Source: Rhizobium sp. (GTDB lineage: Bacteria > Pseudomonadota > Gammaproteobacteria > Burkholderiales > Thiobacillaceae). Taken from it: 64,000 nucleotides of DNA. The DNA lies in contig JAIBEL010000016.1 in assembly GCA_019459285.1 (NCBI GenBank), forward strand, positions 26,426-90,425. The letters run 5' to 3'. A model generated the notes under the pieces. It searched no databases. It was given only the letters and a program-made list of their open reading frames with translations, and was not told where the DNA came from. This document shows positions 38,596-48,354 of this stretch, piece by piece. Every line of letters starts with the position of its first letter. The first letter of the stretch is position 1. Position numbers and translations under genes: made by a program.

Positions 38596-38623
38596 AAAAA
38601 AATCCCGCGACTGGCGCGGGATT
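38596..38623 (-). terminator. Intrinsic terminator of lon
   Basis: A 9-base perfect stem (38601-38609 with 38615-38623), loop ACTGG, followed on the minus strand by a T-run. It lies 22 bases after the lon stop. Confidence 0.9.
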
Positions 38624-38645
38624 CGGACGAGTGGTCAGAAAATAC

Positions 38646-41060
38646 CTAGTGTTTGAGCGCCGCGGCGGCGGTACCGTCTTCTTCCGGCACGGCAATTGCC
38701 GGCGCGTCCGCTTCAGGTTCATCCTGCAAAGGCTCGGGCGCATGTTCCAGCGCCAATTCAAGAACCTGGTCTATCCACTTGACCGGGTGAATGTCGAGCT
38801 TGTTCTTGATGTTGTCCGGAATCTCGGTCAGATCCTTGACGTTTTCCTGTGGGATCAGCACCGTCTTGATGCCGCCGCGATGCGCCGCCAGCAGCTTCTC
38901 CTTCAGGCCACCGATCGGCAGCACTTCACCGCGCAGCGTGATCTCTCCGGTCATGGCGACATCGGCCCGCACGGGGATTCCTGTGAGGATCGACACCATC
39001 GAGGTGCAGATTGCGATCCCGGCCGATGGGCCGTCCTTCGGCGTCGCGCCTTCCGGCAGGTGGATGTGGATGTCGCGCTTCTGGTAGAAGTCTTCCTGTA
39101 TCCCCAGTTTGCGGGCACGCGAACGCACCACGGACAGCGCTGCCTGAATCGATTCCTGCATCACTTCGCCAAGCTTGCCGGTCGTGGTCATCTTGCCGCG
39201 CCCAGGTAGCGAAACCGCTTCGATGGTAAGTAATTCGCCCCCCACCTCCGTCCAGGCCAGCCCCGTCACCTGTCCCACCTGGTTGTTCATCTCCGCAATA
39301 CCGAAACTGAAACGCCGTACGCCGAGGTATTTCTCCAGATTGCGCGAAGTGACCGAGATCTTGCTGCTCTGCTTCTTCAGCAGCAGGGCCTTGACGGCCT
39401 TGCGGCAGACCTTGGAGATTTCGCGCTCCAGGCTGCGCACACCGGCTTCACGCGTGTAGTAACGCACGATGTCGCGGATAGCCGATTCGGCAATGGCGAG
39501 TTCGCCCTCCTTGATGCCGTTGACCTTCAACTGCTTGGGCACCAGATAGCGCTCGGCAATATTGATCTTCTCGTCCTCGGTGTAGCCCGACAGACGGATT
39601 ACCTCCATCCGGTCCAGCAAGGGCGCAGGGAGATTGAGCGAGTTAGCCGTGGCGACGAACATCACATCGGACAGGTCGTACTCGACCTCGATGTAATGAT
39701 CCTGGAAGGTGTGGTTCTGCTCGGGATCGAGCACTTCCAGCAGCGCCGAGGACGGATCGCCACGGAAGTCCTGGCCCATCTTGTCGACTTCGTCGAGCAG
39801 GAACAGCGGGTTCTTCACCCCGATCTTGGTCAGGCTTTGCAGGATTTTGCCCGGCATCGAACCGATGTAGGTGCGACGGTGGCCACGAATCTCGGATTCG
39901 TCGCGCACGCCGCCCAGCGCCATGCGTACGAACTTGCGGTTGGTCGCACGCGCAATCGATTGGCCGAGCGAGGTCTTGCCGACGCCAGGCGGTCCCACCA
40001 GGCACAGGATCGGTGCTTTCACCTTGTCCACGCGCTGCTGCACGGCGAGGTATTCCAGAATGCGTTCCTTGACTTTGTCGAGGCCGTAATGATCCTGGTC
40101 GAGGATTTTCTCGGCCTTCACCAGATCCTTGCTGATCTTGGTTTTCTTCTTCCAGGGCAGGCCGACCATCGCTTCGATATAGCTGCGGATAACAGTGGCT
40201 TCGGCCGACATCGGCGACATCATCTTCAGCTTCTTCAGCTCGCCTATGGCCTTGGCTTCGGCCTCCTTGGACATGCTGGCCGTCTTGATACGCTTTTCCA
40301 GTTCTTCCAGTTCGGCGCCTTCCTCGATGTCGCCGAGTTCCTTCTGGATCGCCTTGACCTGTTCGTTCAGGTAGTACTCGCGCTGGCTCTTTTCCATCTG
40401 CCGTTTGACACGGCCACGGATGCGCTTCTCCACCTGGAGGATATCGAGCTCGCCTTCCAGCAGGCCGAGCAGGTGTTCAAGGCGTTTGTTGACGCCGATC
40501 ATCTCCAGCACTTCCTGCTTCTGTTCCAGTTTCAGCGGCAGGTGCGCAACGATGGTATCGGCCAGACGTCCGCCCTCGTCGATCCCCGACAGCGATGTCA
40601 GGATTTCAGGCGGAATCTTCTTGTTCAGTTTGACGTACTGGTCGAACTGCGTCAGCAAGGCGCGACGCATGGCTTCCACTTCCACCAGTTCCTCGCCTTC
40701 GGCAGGCAGAATCTCGGCACGCGCAGCCAGATGCGTCCCGGCATCGGTCACTTCCAGCACGCGGGCGCGCTGATTACCCTCGACCAGCACCTTGACCGTG
40801 CCATCGGGCAGCTTCAGCATCTGCAGCACGGTGGCCACACTGCCGGTGTCGTAGAGGTCCTCGGGCGTGGGGTCATCCTGCGCGGCGGTCTTTTGCGCGA
40901 CCAGCAGGATGCTCTTGCCGGACTCCATCGAGGTTTCCAGCGCCTTGATCGATTTGGGACGGCCGACAAACAGCGGGATGACCATATGGGGGAATACCAC
41001 CACATCCCTAAGCGGCAACAGCGGCAGGTCGATCTGTTCCTTGGGTATGTTGTCGCTCAT
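38646..41060 (-). CDS. lon: ATP-dependent protease La (Lon)
   Basis: Degrades misfolded and regulatory proteins. 804 residues from the second of two adjacent ATGs (41060), which has AGGA at a seven-base distance. The N-terminal LON substrate domain begins [20 protein letters not shown]. The AAA+ module has Walker [13 protein letters not shown] and Walker [12 protein letters not shown]. The C-terminal protease domain carries the Ser-Lys dyad in [10 protein letters not shown] and [13 protein letters not shown]. The C-terminal tail is Asp/Glu/Ala-rich. A heat-shock promoter stands upstream and a terminator downstream, so it can be transcribed separately from clpX. Confidence 0.98.
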   Translation of the reverse strand: MSDNIPKEQIDLPLLPLRDVVVFPHMVIPLFVGRPKSIKALETSMESGKSILLVAQKTAAQDDPTPEDLYDTGSVATVLQMLKLPDGTVKVLVEGNQRARVLEVTDAGTHLAARAEILPAEGEELVEVEAMRRALLTQFDQYVKLNKKIPPEILTSLSGIDEGGRLADTIVAHLPLKLEQKQEVLEMIGVNKRLEHLLGLLEGELDILQVEKRIRGRVKRQMEKSQREYYLNEQVKAIQKELGDIEEGAELEELEKRIKTASMSKEAEAKAIGELKKLKMMSPMSAEATVIRSYIEAMVGLPWKKKTKISKDLVKAEKILDQDHYGLDKVKERILEYLAVQQRVDKVKAPILCLVGPPGVGKTSLGQSIARATNRKFVRMALGGVRDESEIRGHRRTYIGSMPGKILQSLTKIGVKNPLFLLDEVDKMGQDFRGDPSSALLEVLDPEQNHTFQDHYIEVEYDLSDVMFVATANSLNLPAPLLDRMEVIRLSGYTEDEKINIAERYLVPKQLKVNGIKEGELAIAESAIRDIVRYYTREAGVRSLEREISKVCRKAVKALLLKKQSSKISVTSRNLEKYLGVRRFSFGIAEMNNQVGQVTGLAWTEVGGELLTIEAVSLPGRGKMTTTGKLGEVMQESIQAALSVVRSRARKLGIQEDFYQKRDIHIHLPEGATPKDGPSAGIAICTSMVSILTGIPVRADVAMTGEITLRGEVLPIGGLKEKLLAAHRGGIKTVLIPQENVKDLTEIPDNIKNKLDIHPVKWIDQVLELALEHAPEPLQDEPEADAPAIAVPEEDGTAAAALKH

Positions 41061-41120
41061 CATGATTTCCTGGTAAGGGTTAAGGAAAGGATGCGCGGCA
41101 CTCAACCACGCTCATCCATA

Positions 41121-41147
41121 ATTGGGGGGCATAGTTTGGAATTCAAG
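41121..41147 (-). promoter_or_regulatory. Heat-shock (sigma-32 type) promoter of lon
   Basis: On the minus strand CTTGAA (41147-41142) and CCCCAAT (41127-41121) are separated by 14 bases, close to the sigma-32 consensus CTTGAA-N13-15-CCCCAT. The lon ATG is about 60 bases downstream. A short inverted repeat (ATGGCTGA/TCAGCCAT, 41148-41174 region) lies just upstream and could end clpX transcripts. Confidence 0.8.
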
Positions 41148-41180
41148 ATGGCTGACAGGTTCCCTATCAGCCATTTCGGT

Positions 41181-42455
41181 TCAGGCTCCGGCAGCCAGTG
41201 GCTGCTCGTCCTGATCGGAGTAGATCAGCAAGGGCTTGCCGTCCCCGCTGATCAGGCCGTTGTCCACCACCACTTTGCTGACCCCTTTGAGGGAAGGCAG
41301 GTCATACATCGTGTCGAGCAGGGAATGCTCAATGATCGAACGCAGACCGCGCGCGCCGGTGCGGCGTGCCAGGGCCCGCTTGGCAATGGCATTCAGCGCA
41401 TCCTCACGGAACTCCAGTTCGACGCCTTCCATCTTGAAGAGTTTGATGAATTGCTTGGTCAACGCATTCTTCGGCTCGGTCAGAATCTGGACCAGAGCAG
41501 CCTCATCCAGCTCGTCCAGAGTGGCGACGACCGGCAAACGTCCGACAAATTCGGGGATTAGGCCATATTTAATGAGATCTTCGGGCTCGACCTGGTGCAG
41601 CAATTCAACGTCGCGCTTGGTCTCGTCGACATTCTTGACCTGCGCGCCGAAGCCGATGCCGCCTTTTTCTGTGCGGCCGCGGATGACCTTCTCCAGGCCG
41701 CTGAACGCGCCGCCGCAAATGAACAGGATGTTACTGGTATCGACCTGGACAAATTCTTGGTTCGGGTGCTTGCGCCCGCCCTGCGGTGGAACCGACGCGG
41801 TCGTACCTTCGATGAGCTTCAGCAAAGCCTGCTGCACGCCTTCCCCCGACACGTCGCGAGTGATCGAGGGGTTGTCGGCCTTGCGCGAAATCTTGTCGAT
41901 TTCGTCAATGTAAACAATCCCCTGCTTGGCCTTGTCGACGTCGTAATCGCACTTTTGCAACAGCTTCTGGATGATGTTCTCGACATCCTCACCGACATAG
42001 CCGGCTTCTGTCAGCGTGGTGGCATCGGCAATCACGAACGGCACGTTCAGCAGGCGCGCCAGTGTTTGCGCGAGCAGGGTTTTGCCCGAGCCGGTCGGCC
42101 CGATCAGCAGGATGTTGCTCTTGGCCAGTTCGACCTCGCCCGTGCTCGAATTGCTGCGCAGGCGCTTGTAATGGTTATAAACCGCCACCGCCAGCGCTTT
42201 TTTCGCCTGGCCCTGGCCAATCACATACTGATCCAGAATGCTGCTGATCTCGTGCGGCGTAGGCAGATCTGAACCCGCACCGCCTTTTTGGTTGTCCGCC
42301 TGCTGGATTTCCTCGCGGATGATGTCGTTGCACAACTCGACGCATTCATCACAGATGAATACCGACGGCCCAGCAATCAGCTTGCGTACTTCATGCTGGC
42401 TTTTGCCGCAGAAGGAGCAGTAGAGAAGTTTGTCGCCCGAGCCTTTGTCCGCCAT
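41181..42455 (-). CDS. clpX: ATP-dependent Clp protease ATP-binding subunit ClpX
   Basis: Unfoldase feeding ClpP. 424 residues from ATG 42455. The N-terminal zinc domain has Cys13, Cys16, Cys35 and Cys38. The AAA+ core has Walker [13 protein letters not shown] and Walker [11 protein letters not shown]. Pore-loop and sensor motifs ([20 protein letters not shown]) and the ClpP-contact loop are present. It begins 13 bases after clpP. Confidence 0.98.
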   Translation of the reverse strand: MADKGSGDKLLYCSFCGKSQHEVRKLIAGPSVFICDECVELCNDIIREEIQQADNQKGGAGSDLPTPHEISSILDQYVIGQGQAKKALAVAVYNHYKRLRSNSSTGEVELAKSNILLIGPTGSGKTLLAQTLARLLNVPFVIADATTLTEAGYVGEDVENIIQKLLQKCDYDVDKAKQGIVYIDEIDKISRKADNPSITRDVSGEGVQQALLKLIEGTTASVPPQGGRKHPNQEFVQVDTSNILFICGGAFSGLEKVIRGRTEKGGIGFGAQVKNVDETKRDVELLHQVEPEDLIKYGLIPEFVGRLPVVATLDELDEAALVQILTEPKNALTKQFIKLFKMEGVELEFREDALNAIAKRALARRTGARGLRSIIEHSLLDTMYDLPSLKGVSKVVVDNGLISGDGKPLLIYSDQDEQPLAAGA

Positions 42456-42468
42456 GCCAGTTCCTTGC

Positions 42469-43125
42469 TTAATTGCCTGATGCCTCAATGCGGCTGGTCA
42501 ACACCTTGTCGACCAGCCCGTACTTCACCGAATCTTCCGCGCTCATGAAGTTGTCGCGGTCGGTGTCGCGATCGATTTCCTCAATGCTCCGGCCGGTATG
42601 TTTGGCGAGCATGTCGTTGAGGCGCGCCTTCAGATAGAGGATTTCCTTGGCGTGGATCTCGATGTCCGACGCCTGCCCCTGGAAGCCGCCCAACGGCTGA
42701 TGGATCATCACGCGCGAATTCGGCAGACAGTAGCGCTTGCCCTTGGCGCCCGCAGTCAGCAGGAAGGCGCCCATGCTGGCAGCCTGCCCGATGCACAGGG
42801 TGGACACGTCCGGCTTGATGAACTGCATCGTGTCGTATATCGCCAATCCGGCCGAGACGGAACCACCTGGGGAGTTGATGTAAAAATAGATGTCCTTGTC
42901 GGGGTTTTCCGACTCGAGGAACAGCATCTGCGCAACCACCAGGTTGGCCGTCGCATCATTCACCGGGCCTACCAGGAAAATCACCCGTTCCTTGAGCAGG
43001 CGCGAGTATATGTCGTAAGCGCGTTCGCCACGGCCGCTTTGCTCGACGACCATGGGTACCAGCCCCAGACCCTGCGGCTCGAAGGGCTGCGAATTGGAAA
43101 TACCACGTTCAAAGTCAATACGCAT
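42469..43125 (-). CDS. clpP: ATP-dependent Clp protease proteolytic subunit
   Basis: Serine peptidase forming the double-ring chamber of ClpXP. 218 residues with catalytic Ser117 ([10 protein letters not shown]) and His142 (VMIHQPLGG), and the Asp in the C-terminal third ([14 protein letters not shown] region). The N-terminal leader before LVPMVVEQS is likely processed. The ATG overlaps the tig stop by one base (TGATG), so translation is coupled. Confidence 0.98.
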   Translation of the reverse strand: MRIDFERGISNSQPFEPQGLGLVPMVVEQSGRGERAYDIYSRLLKERVIFLVGPVNDATANLVVAQMLFLESENPDKDIYFYINSPGGSVSAGLAIYDTMQFIKPDVSTLCIGQAASMGAFLLTAGAKGKRYCLPNSRVMIHQPLGGFQGQASDIEIHAKEILYLKARLNDMLAKHTGRSIEEIDRDTDRDNFMSAEDSVKYGLVDKVLTSRIEASGN

Positions 43126-44423
43126 CAGGCACGTCCCATCAATTCTTCAAAAGAGGTTGTCACGTCTTCCACTTGGGCCTGACCTGCGACCCATGCTACC
43201 ACATTCTCTTCCAGCGCCAGGGACTCGATCTCCTGCATCCGTTCCGGACTCTGGTAGTACCACTGCACGACCTGCTCCGGTTCCTCGTAGCTCTGCGCCT
43301 GTTCCTGGATCAGGTTGCGAATCTGCTCCGGCTGGGCCACCAGCTTGTGCGCCTGCACGATCTCGGCCAGGATCAGTCCCAGGCGAACCCGGCGCTCGGC
43401 CTGTCCTGTAAACATATCGGCAGACAGCTTCATGGTCTGAACCCCGCGCGACTGCATATCTGCCTCGGTCATTTTCATCAGGCGCTCGGTTTCCATCACC
43501 ACCAGACTCTGCGGCAGATCCAGCGTACTCTTCTGCAACAGCAACTCCATCGCCTGCTCTTTCAGTTTCGTCTGGACGCGACGCTTTGCTTCACGCTCCA
43601 GATTGGACTTCACTTCGGCCTTGAGTTTCTCCACGTCGCCGTCTTCGACCCCCAGGGCCTTGGCGAATTCCGTATCTATCGGCGGCAACGCCGGCGCCTG
43701 TACATCCTTGACCTGCACCTCGAAATGCGCCACCTTGCCCGCGAGTTCCTTGGCAGCATACTCGGCCGGGAAGGTCACGTCGAAGCCCTTGCTGTCACCC
43801 GCCTTGAGGCCGGTCAGACTCTGTTCGAAATCCTTCAGCAAACGGCCTTCGCCGATCACTGCGGCAAAATCGTCGCCCTTGCCACCTTCGAATGCCGCGC
43901 CATCGACCGTACCTTCATAGTCGAACTTGACCAGATCGCCTTCCATGGCAACCCGATCCGCCGACTCAAACGTACGACGCTGTTTTTGCAGGACTCCCAA
44001 TGTCTTGACGACATCGGCATCCACCAGATTCACCACGGGCTTGCTCATCTTGCCAGTACTCAAGTCGCCGATCTTCACTTCAGGATAGACCTCAAAACTG
44101 GCACTGAAGGTCATTTCCGTTGCATCGGTCTGCCCCGTCTTCGGTTCGAAATGGGGATAACCCGCAATTTTCAGCTGATGGGCCTGTACCGCTTCGCCGA
44201 AACGCGTCTGCAAGGTCTCGCCCAGTACTTCCTGACGCACGCCAGAGCCATGCTGACGCGCCACTGCGCTCAACGGTGCCTTGCCGGGGCGGAAACCGTC
44301 CATCTTGACGCTGCGTGCCAGACGCTTGAGGCGATTTTGCACCTCGGTTTCCAACTGCCCCATAGGCACGCTGATGTCCAGGCGACGGCCCAGTCCTTCG
44401 AGAACTTCAAGATTTGCTTGCAT
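43125..44423 (-). CDS. tig: Trigger factor
   Basis: Ribosome-bound chaperone and prolyl isomerase. 432 residues from ATG 44423 (AGGAAG eight bases upstream). The longer open frame reaching into tRNA-Leu is not coding. The N-terminal ribosome-binding signature [10 protein letters not shown] (about residues 43-52), a central FKBP-like domain ([20 protein letters not shown]), and a helical C-terminal substrate cradle are all visible. It heads the clpP-clpX-lon series, an order conserved across proteobacteria. Confidence 0.97.
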   Translation of the reverse strand: MQANLEVLEGLGRRLDISVPMGQLETEVQNRLKRLARSVKMDGFRPGKAPLSAVARQHGSGVRQEVLGETLQTRFGEAVQAHQLKIAGYPHFEPKTGQTDATEMTFSASFEVYPEVKIGDLSTGKMSKPVVNLVDADVVKTLGVLQKQRRTFESADRVAMEGDLVKFDYEGTVDGAAFEGGKGDDFAAVIGEGRLLKDFEQSLTGLKAGDSKGFDVTFPAEYAAKELAGKVAHFEVQVKDVQAPALPPIDTEFAKALGVEDGDVEKLKAEVKSNLEREAKRRVQTKLKEQAMELLLQKSTLDLPQSLVVMETERLMKMTEADMQSRGVQTMKLSADMFTGQAERRVRLGLILAEIVQAHKLVAQPEQIRNLIQEQAQSYEEPEQVVQWYYQSPERMQEIESLALEENVVAWVAGQAQVEDVTTSFEELMGRA

Positions 44424-44471
44424 CAAAATACTTCCTGGCTGAATTGAGGTTGGGTGAAGGGCAAAAAGCTT

Positions 44472-44557
<86 letters not shown>

Positions 44558-44592
44558 GGCTCGGCCGCAAAACTATCAACCGATAAGTGTAA

Positions 44593-44598
44593 TATAAT
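44593..44598 (+). promoter_or_regulatory. Putative -10 box for the hpn operon
   Basis: A perfect TATAAT 69 bases before hpnC in the divergent region shared with tRNA-Leu. The -35 match is weak. Confidence 0.4.
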
Positions 44599-44666
44599 CA
44601 AAGCGATGCTGTCACCCAAGCCCGCCCGGCATCCTGCCTAAGTCATTATTCCCATTCCGTTTTTTA

Positions 44667-45479
44667 TTGCCGGTGCCGGTCGATCACTACGAAAACTTCC
44701 CTGTTGCTTCCTGGCTGCTGCCCAAACGGCTGCGTCGGCCAGTGGAAGCCATCTACCGGTTTGCCCGCAGCGCAGACGACATCGCTGACGAAGGCGACGC
44801 CATGCCAGCCGAACGGCTACGGCAGCTCGCGGCCTACCATGACGAACTGGATCGCATCGAGCGCGGCGACACACCAACCGATCCGGTGTTCGGCCCGCTG
44901 GCCGCTGCCATCCGCATGCACACCATCCCCTTGGCCCCGTTTCGCGATCTGCTGTCTGCGTTCGCGCAAGACGTGAAAAAAAAACGCTACGCCAATTTCG
45001 GCGAAGTCATGGACTACTGCCGCCGCTCGGCCAACCCGGTGGGCCGCCTCATGCTGCATCTGTATGGCGATCACGACCCGCGCCACTTGGCCTATTCCGA
45101 TGCCATCTGCAGCAGCCTGCAACTGATCAACTTTCTGCAGGATATCGCTGTGGATTACTCGAAGGATCGTATCTACCTGCCGCAGGACGAACTGGCCGCA
45201 CACCACGTCAGCGAAGCACAGATCGCACAGGGCGACACGCACGGGCTGTGGCATATGATGCTGCACAAGCAGATCGAGCGTACGCGTAAATTGCTGCAGG
45301 CTGGCGCGCCGCTCGGCCGGCAACTCAAGGGACGCATCGGGCTGGAACTGCGGGTAACCATCCGCGGCGGCGAAGCCATCCTGCGCAAACTGCATGCCGA
45401 TCCCGGCTGCGTGTTCCACCATCGCCCGGTGCTGACCAAAAAGGACTGGCTCATCATGCTCGGACGCGGGCTGTTTTGA
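44667..45479 (+). CDS. hpnC: Hydroxysqualene synthase HpnC
   Basis: Second enzyme of the bacterial three-step squalene route (presqualene diphosphate to hydroxysqualene). 270 residues from TTG 44667; GTG 44673 is an equally possible start. Squalene/phytoene-synthase fold with two aspartate-rich sites: DDIADE (37-42) and QDIAVD (158-163), plus DRIYLPQDEL. HpnC is recognised by pairing with hpnD and hpnE in order. The hpnD ATG lies two bases after its stop. Confidence 0.9.
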   Translation: MPVPVDHYENFPVASWLLPKRLRRPVEAIYRFARSADDIADEGDAMPAERLRQLAAYHDELDRIERGDTPTDPVFGPLAAAIRMHTIPLAPFRDLLSAFAQDVKKKRYANFGEVMDYCRRSANPVGRLMLHLYGDHDPRHLAYSDAICSSLQLINFLQDIAVDYSKDRIYLPQDELAAHHVSEAQIAQGDTHGLWHMMLHKQIERTRKLLQAGAPLGRQLKGRIGLELRVTIRGGEAILRKLHADPGCVFHHRPVLTKKDWLIMLGRGLF

Positions 45480-45481
45480 AC

Positions 45482-46327
45482 ATGGATGTTCACCAGTATT
45501 GCCAGGAACGTGCCGCCGCAAGCGGCTCCAGTTTCTACTACAGTTTCGTCTTTCTGCCACCCGAGGTAAGACGTGCGATCACTGCGTTCTATGCGCTGTG
45601 CCGCGAACTCGACGATGTGGTGGACGAGTGCCACGAACGCGAGGTGGCCGAGGCCAAGCTTCACTGGTGGCGTGCCGAGATCGGTCATTTCGCCAGCGGC
45701 GAGCCGGAGCATCCGGCAACCCGCGCGCTCTTCGACACCCCGCAGGGCCGCGCCATCCCGCCAGCCCTGCTGCTGGAAATCGTGGACGGCATGGCGATGG
45801 ATCTCGACCACACGCGCTACCCCGATTTCAAGTCGCTCAACCTCTACTGTTACCGCGTTGCCGGCGTAGTTGGCGAAATCGCAGCATCGATCTTCGACGG
45901 CACGCGCGGCGAACATGATCGCGACATCCGTCGCTACGCCCACGAGTTGGGGCTGGCGTTCCAGCTCACCAACATCATCCGCGATGTCGGCGAAGACGCG
46001 CGGCGCGGACGCATCTATCTGCCGCAGGACGAACGGGTACGTTTCGGCGTGCACGAAGCCGATCTGCTGAGCGGACGCAACACGCCCGAATTTCAGGCCC
46101 TGATGCAGTTCCAGTACGAGCGCGCCCTGGCCTGTTACGACCGTGCATTCGCTGCACTGCCTCCCGCCGCACGGCGTGCGCAGCGCCCCGGACTGGTCAT
46201 GGCGGCAATCTACCGCACCCTGCTCAGCGAAATCCGGCAATCCGGATTCCCTGTCCTGCGCGCGCGCGTTTCGCTCACGCCGTTGCGCAAACTGTGGCTT
46301 GCCAGCAAGACCTGGCTGTTTCCGTGA
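45482..46327 (+). CDS. hpnD: Presqualene diphosphate synthase HpnD
   Basis: Condenses two farnesyl diphosphates to presqualene diphosphate. 281 residues from ATG 45482 (a TTG two codons earlier is open). Aspartate-rich motifs DDVVDE (44-49) and DVGED (168-172) with RGRIYLPQDE are complete, so it should be active. It overlaps hpnE by four bases (GTGA). Confidence 0.92.
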   Translation: MDVHQYCQERAAASGSSFYYSFVFLPPEVRRAITAFYALCRELDDVVDECHEREVAEAKLHWWRAEIGHFASGEPEHPATRALFDTPQGRAIPPALLLEIVDGMAMDLDHTRYPDFKSLNLYCYRVAGVVGEIAASIFDGTRGEHDRDIRRYAHELGLAFQLTNIIRDVGEDARRGRIYLPQDERVRFGVHEADLLSGRNTPEFQALMQFQYERALACYDRAFAALPPAARRAQRPGLVMAAIYRTLLSEIRQSGFPVLRARVSLTPLRKLWLASKTWLFP

Positions 46328-47601
46328 CCACTGACTTGGATCGCCCCCGTGTCGCGGTCGTGGGGGGCGGCTGGGCCGGCTGCTCGGCAGCCCTGACACT
46401 GGCCGAAGCCGGCGTGACCGTCACGCTGTTCGAGGCCAGCCGGACCCTGGGCGGCCGCGCGCGTGCAGTCGAACTCGAAGGCCAGCCGCTCGACAACGGC
46501 CAGCACATCTTGCTCGGCGCATACGAACAATCGCTGCGACTGATCGAACGCCTGCATCCTGTCACACCGCTGTGGCGTCTGCCGCTCACCCTCGAACAGC
46601 CGCCGGCATTCAGCCTTGCCTGCCCGCGACTGCCCGCCCCGCTGCACCTGCTGGCGGGGCTGCTCGGCGCCCGCGGGTTGAATTGGCGCGAGAAGCTGGC
46701 CGCCGCGCACTGGGCGCACACCATGCTGCGCGACACGGCAACGCCAGGCCAACTGACTGTCAGCCAACTCACCCGCACGCAGCCGGAAAAATTACGCAAT
46801 GCACTGTGGCACCCCTTGTGCGTGTCGGCGCTCAACACCCCGCCCGAACTGGCCGACGCCCGGGTTTTCCGCAGTGTGGTCCGCGCCGCATTCGGCGGGC
46901 GCAGCCACCATAGCGACCTGATACTGCCGCGCCGCGATTTGACAGCACTGCTGCCCGCACCGGCCGCCGCACGGGTGGTCGAGTTCGGTGGCGACATCCG
47001 TCTGGGCCATCGCGTGACCACGCTCGACGCCACACCGAACGCCATCGCCCTGGGCACGCATGGCGACATGGCCGTCTTCAGCCACGTCATCCTGGCCGTC
47101 GCGCCGCAACATCTCCCTGCCTTGGCGAACCAAGTGCCGGCACTAGGACCGCTCGGCCTTACCGTGGCAGGGTACGAATATCAACCCATTGCCACTGCCT
47201 ATGTGCAATACGATCCGGGTTTTCGGCTGTCCAAGCCGCTGTTCGCCCTGGCCGACGGACCGGCGCAGTTTGTGTTCGATCGCGGCCAGAGCCATGGTCA
47301 GGCCGGTTTGCTGGCGTTCGTGGCCAGCGCTGCCACGAATCTTTCTTCTGACTGGTTGGATCAGACGGAAGCGCAGTTACGCCGGATTGCTGATCCCGGG
47401 CCTGCGCGCTGGCGCAAACGCATCATCGAAAAACAGGCAACCTATAGTTGCGTGCCCGAATTGGCACGCCCGCCTGTCCATACCCCGCACCCGCGCATTT
47501 TTCTGGCGGGCGATTACACTGCCGGGCCGTATCCTGCCACGCTCGAAAGCGCAACACAGAGCGGAGTACAATCGGCCGGCGCATTACTCGAACAGCTATG
47601 A
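46324..47601 (+). CDS. hpnE: Hydroxysqualene dehydroxylase HpnE
   Basis: FAD-dependent amine-oxidase-like enzyme that reduces hydroxysqualene to squalene. 425 residues from GTG 46324, chosen for the four-base overlap with hpnD. The dinucleotide-binding motif VAVVGGGWAGCSAAL is at 10-24, then LGGRARAVELEG, and the C-terminal FAD signature FLAGDYTAGPYPATLESA. The order hpnC-D-E is the standard squalene cluster; a squalene-hopene cyclase is not in this window. Confidence 0.93.
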   Translation: MTTDLDRPRVAVVGGGWAGCSAALTLAEAGVTVTLFEASRTLGGRARAVELEGQPLDNGQHILLGAYEQSLRLIERLHPVTPLWRLPLTLEQPPAFSLACPRLPAPLHLLAGLLGARGLNWREKLAAAHWAHTMLRDTATPGQLTVSQLTRTQPEKLRNALWHPLCVSALNTPPELADARVFRSVVRAAFGGRSHHSDLILPRRDLTALLPAPAAARVVEFGGDIRLGHRVTTLDATPNAIALGTHGDMAVFSHVILAVAPQHLPALANQVPALGPLGLTVAGYEYQPIATAYVQYDPGFRLSKPLFALADGPAQFVFDRGQSHGQAGLLAFVASAATNLSSDWLDQTEAQLRRIADPGPARWRKRIIEKQATYSCVPELARPPVHTPHPRIFLAGDYTAGPYPATLESATQSGVQSAGALLEQL

Positions 47602-48341
47602 AAGACTATCTCCCTCGCCCCGATCTTCTCGCAAACCGCGTCATCCTCGTCACCGGTGCAAGTTCCGGCCTTGGCCGCGCCGCCAGCCTGGCGTTTGCGC
47701 GCCATGGCGCCACCGTCGCGCTGCTCGCACGCGATGAAAGCAAACTCGAAGCCGTATACGACGAAATCGTCGCCGCCGGCGGACCCGAGCCCGCCATGTT
47801 TCCGTATGACCTTGCGATTGCAGACGACCGCAGCCTGGAAACCCTGGCCGGCACCATCACGCACCATCTGCAGCGACTCGATGGCCTGCTCCACAGCGCC
47901 CATCAGTTCTACAATCTCTCCCCGCTCCACCTGCAAACGCTGGAACAGTGGCAGACCCTGATGCGAGTCAACCTGATCGCGCCCTTTGCGCTCACCCGCG
48001 CCTGCCTGCCGCTGCTCCAGCAGGCACCGGATGCCTCGGTCATATTCACCGGCGAAACCCACGGCCACCATCCCCGCGCCTACTGGGGCGGCTATGCCAT
48101 CGCGAAATCGGCCCTGGAAACGCTTACCCGCATCTGGGCCGACGAGCTCAGCTCGGACGAAAACCTGCGCATCAATACCCTGATCCCCGGTCAGGTGGCG
48201 ACGACCTTGCGCGCACGCACTCACCCCGGGCTTGCTCCTGAAACCCTTCCCAGCGTCGACGACCTGATGCCCTGGTATCTGTATCTGATGGGCGAAGACA
48301 GCCGCGCAGTGCGCGGACAGATCGTGGAATGCCAGACCTGA
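47598..48341 (+). CDS. Short-chain dehydrogenase (YciK family)
   Basis: 247 residues from ATG 47598, which overlaps the hpnE stop by four bases. NAD(P)-binding TGASSGLGRAAS, active-site pattern with Tyr and Lys in YAIAK, and a C-terminal DDLMPWYLYLMGEDSRAVRG that closely resembles E. coli YciK. Substrate unknown. Coupling to hpnE is notable but may be only positional. Confidence 0.82.
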   Translation: MKDYLPRPDLLANRVILVTGASSGLGRAASLAFARHGATVALLARDESKLEAVYDEIVAAGGPEPAMFPYDLAIADDRSLETLAGTITHHLQRLDGLLHSAHQFYNLSPLHLQTLEQWQTLMRVNLIAPFALTRACLPLLQQAPDASVIFTGETHGHHPRAYWGGYAIAKSALETLTRIWADELSSDENLRINTLIPGQVATTLRARTHPGLAPETLPSVDDLMPWYLYLMGEDSRAVRGQIVECQT

Positions 48342-48354
48342 CATTCCTGTTGTG

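Noticed and set aside
39696..41561. 621-codon open frame antisense to lon and clpX
   Set aside because: It spans two real genes and the heat-shock promoter, and its translation has no domain-like pattern.
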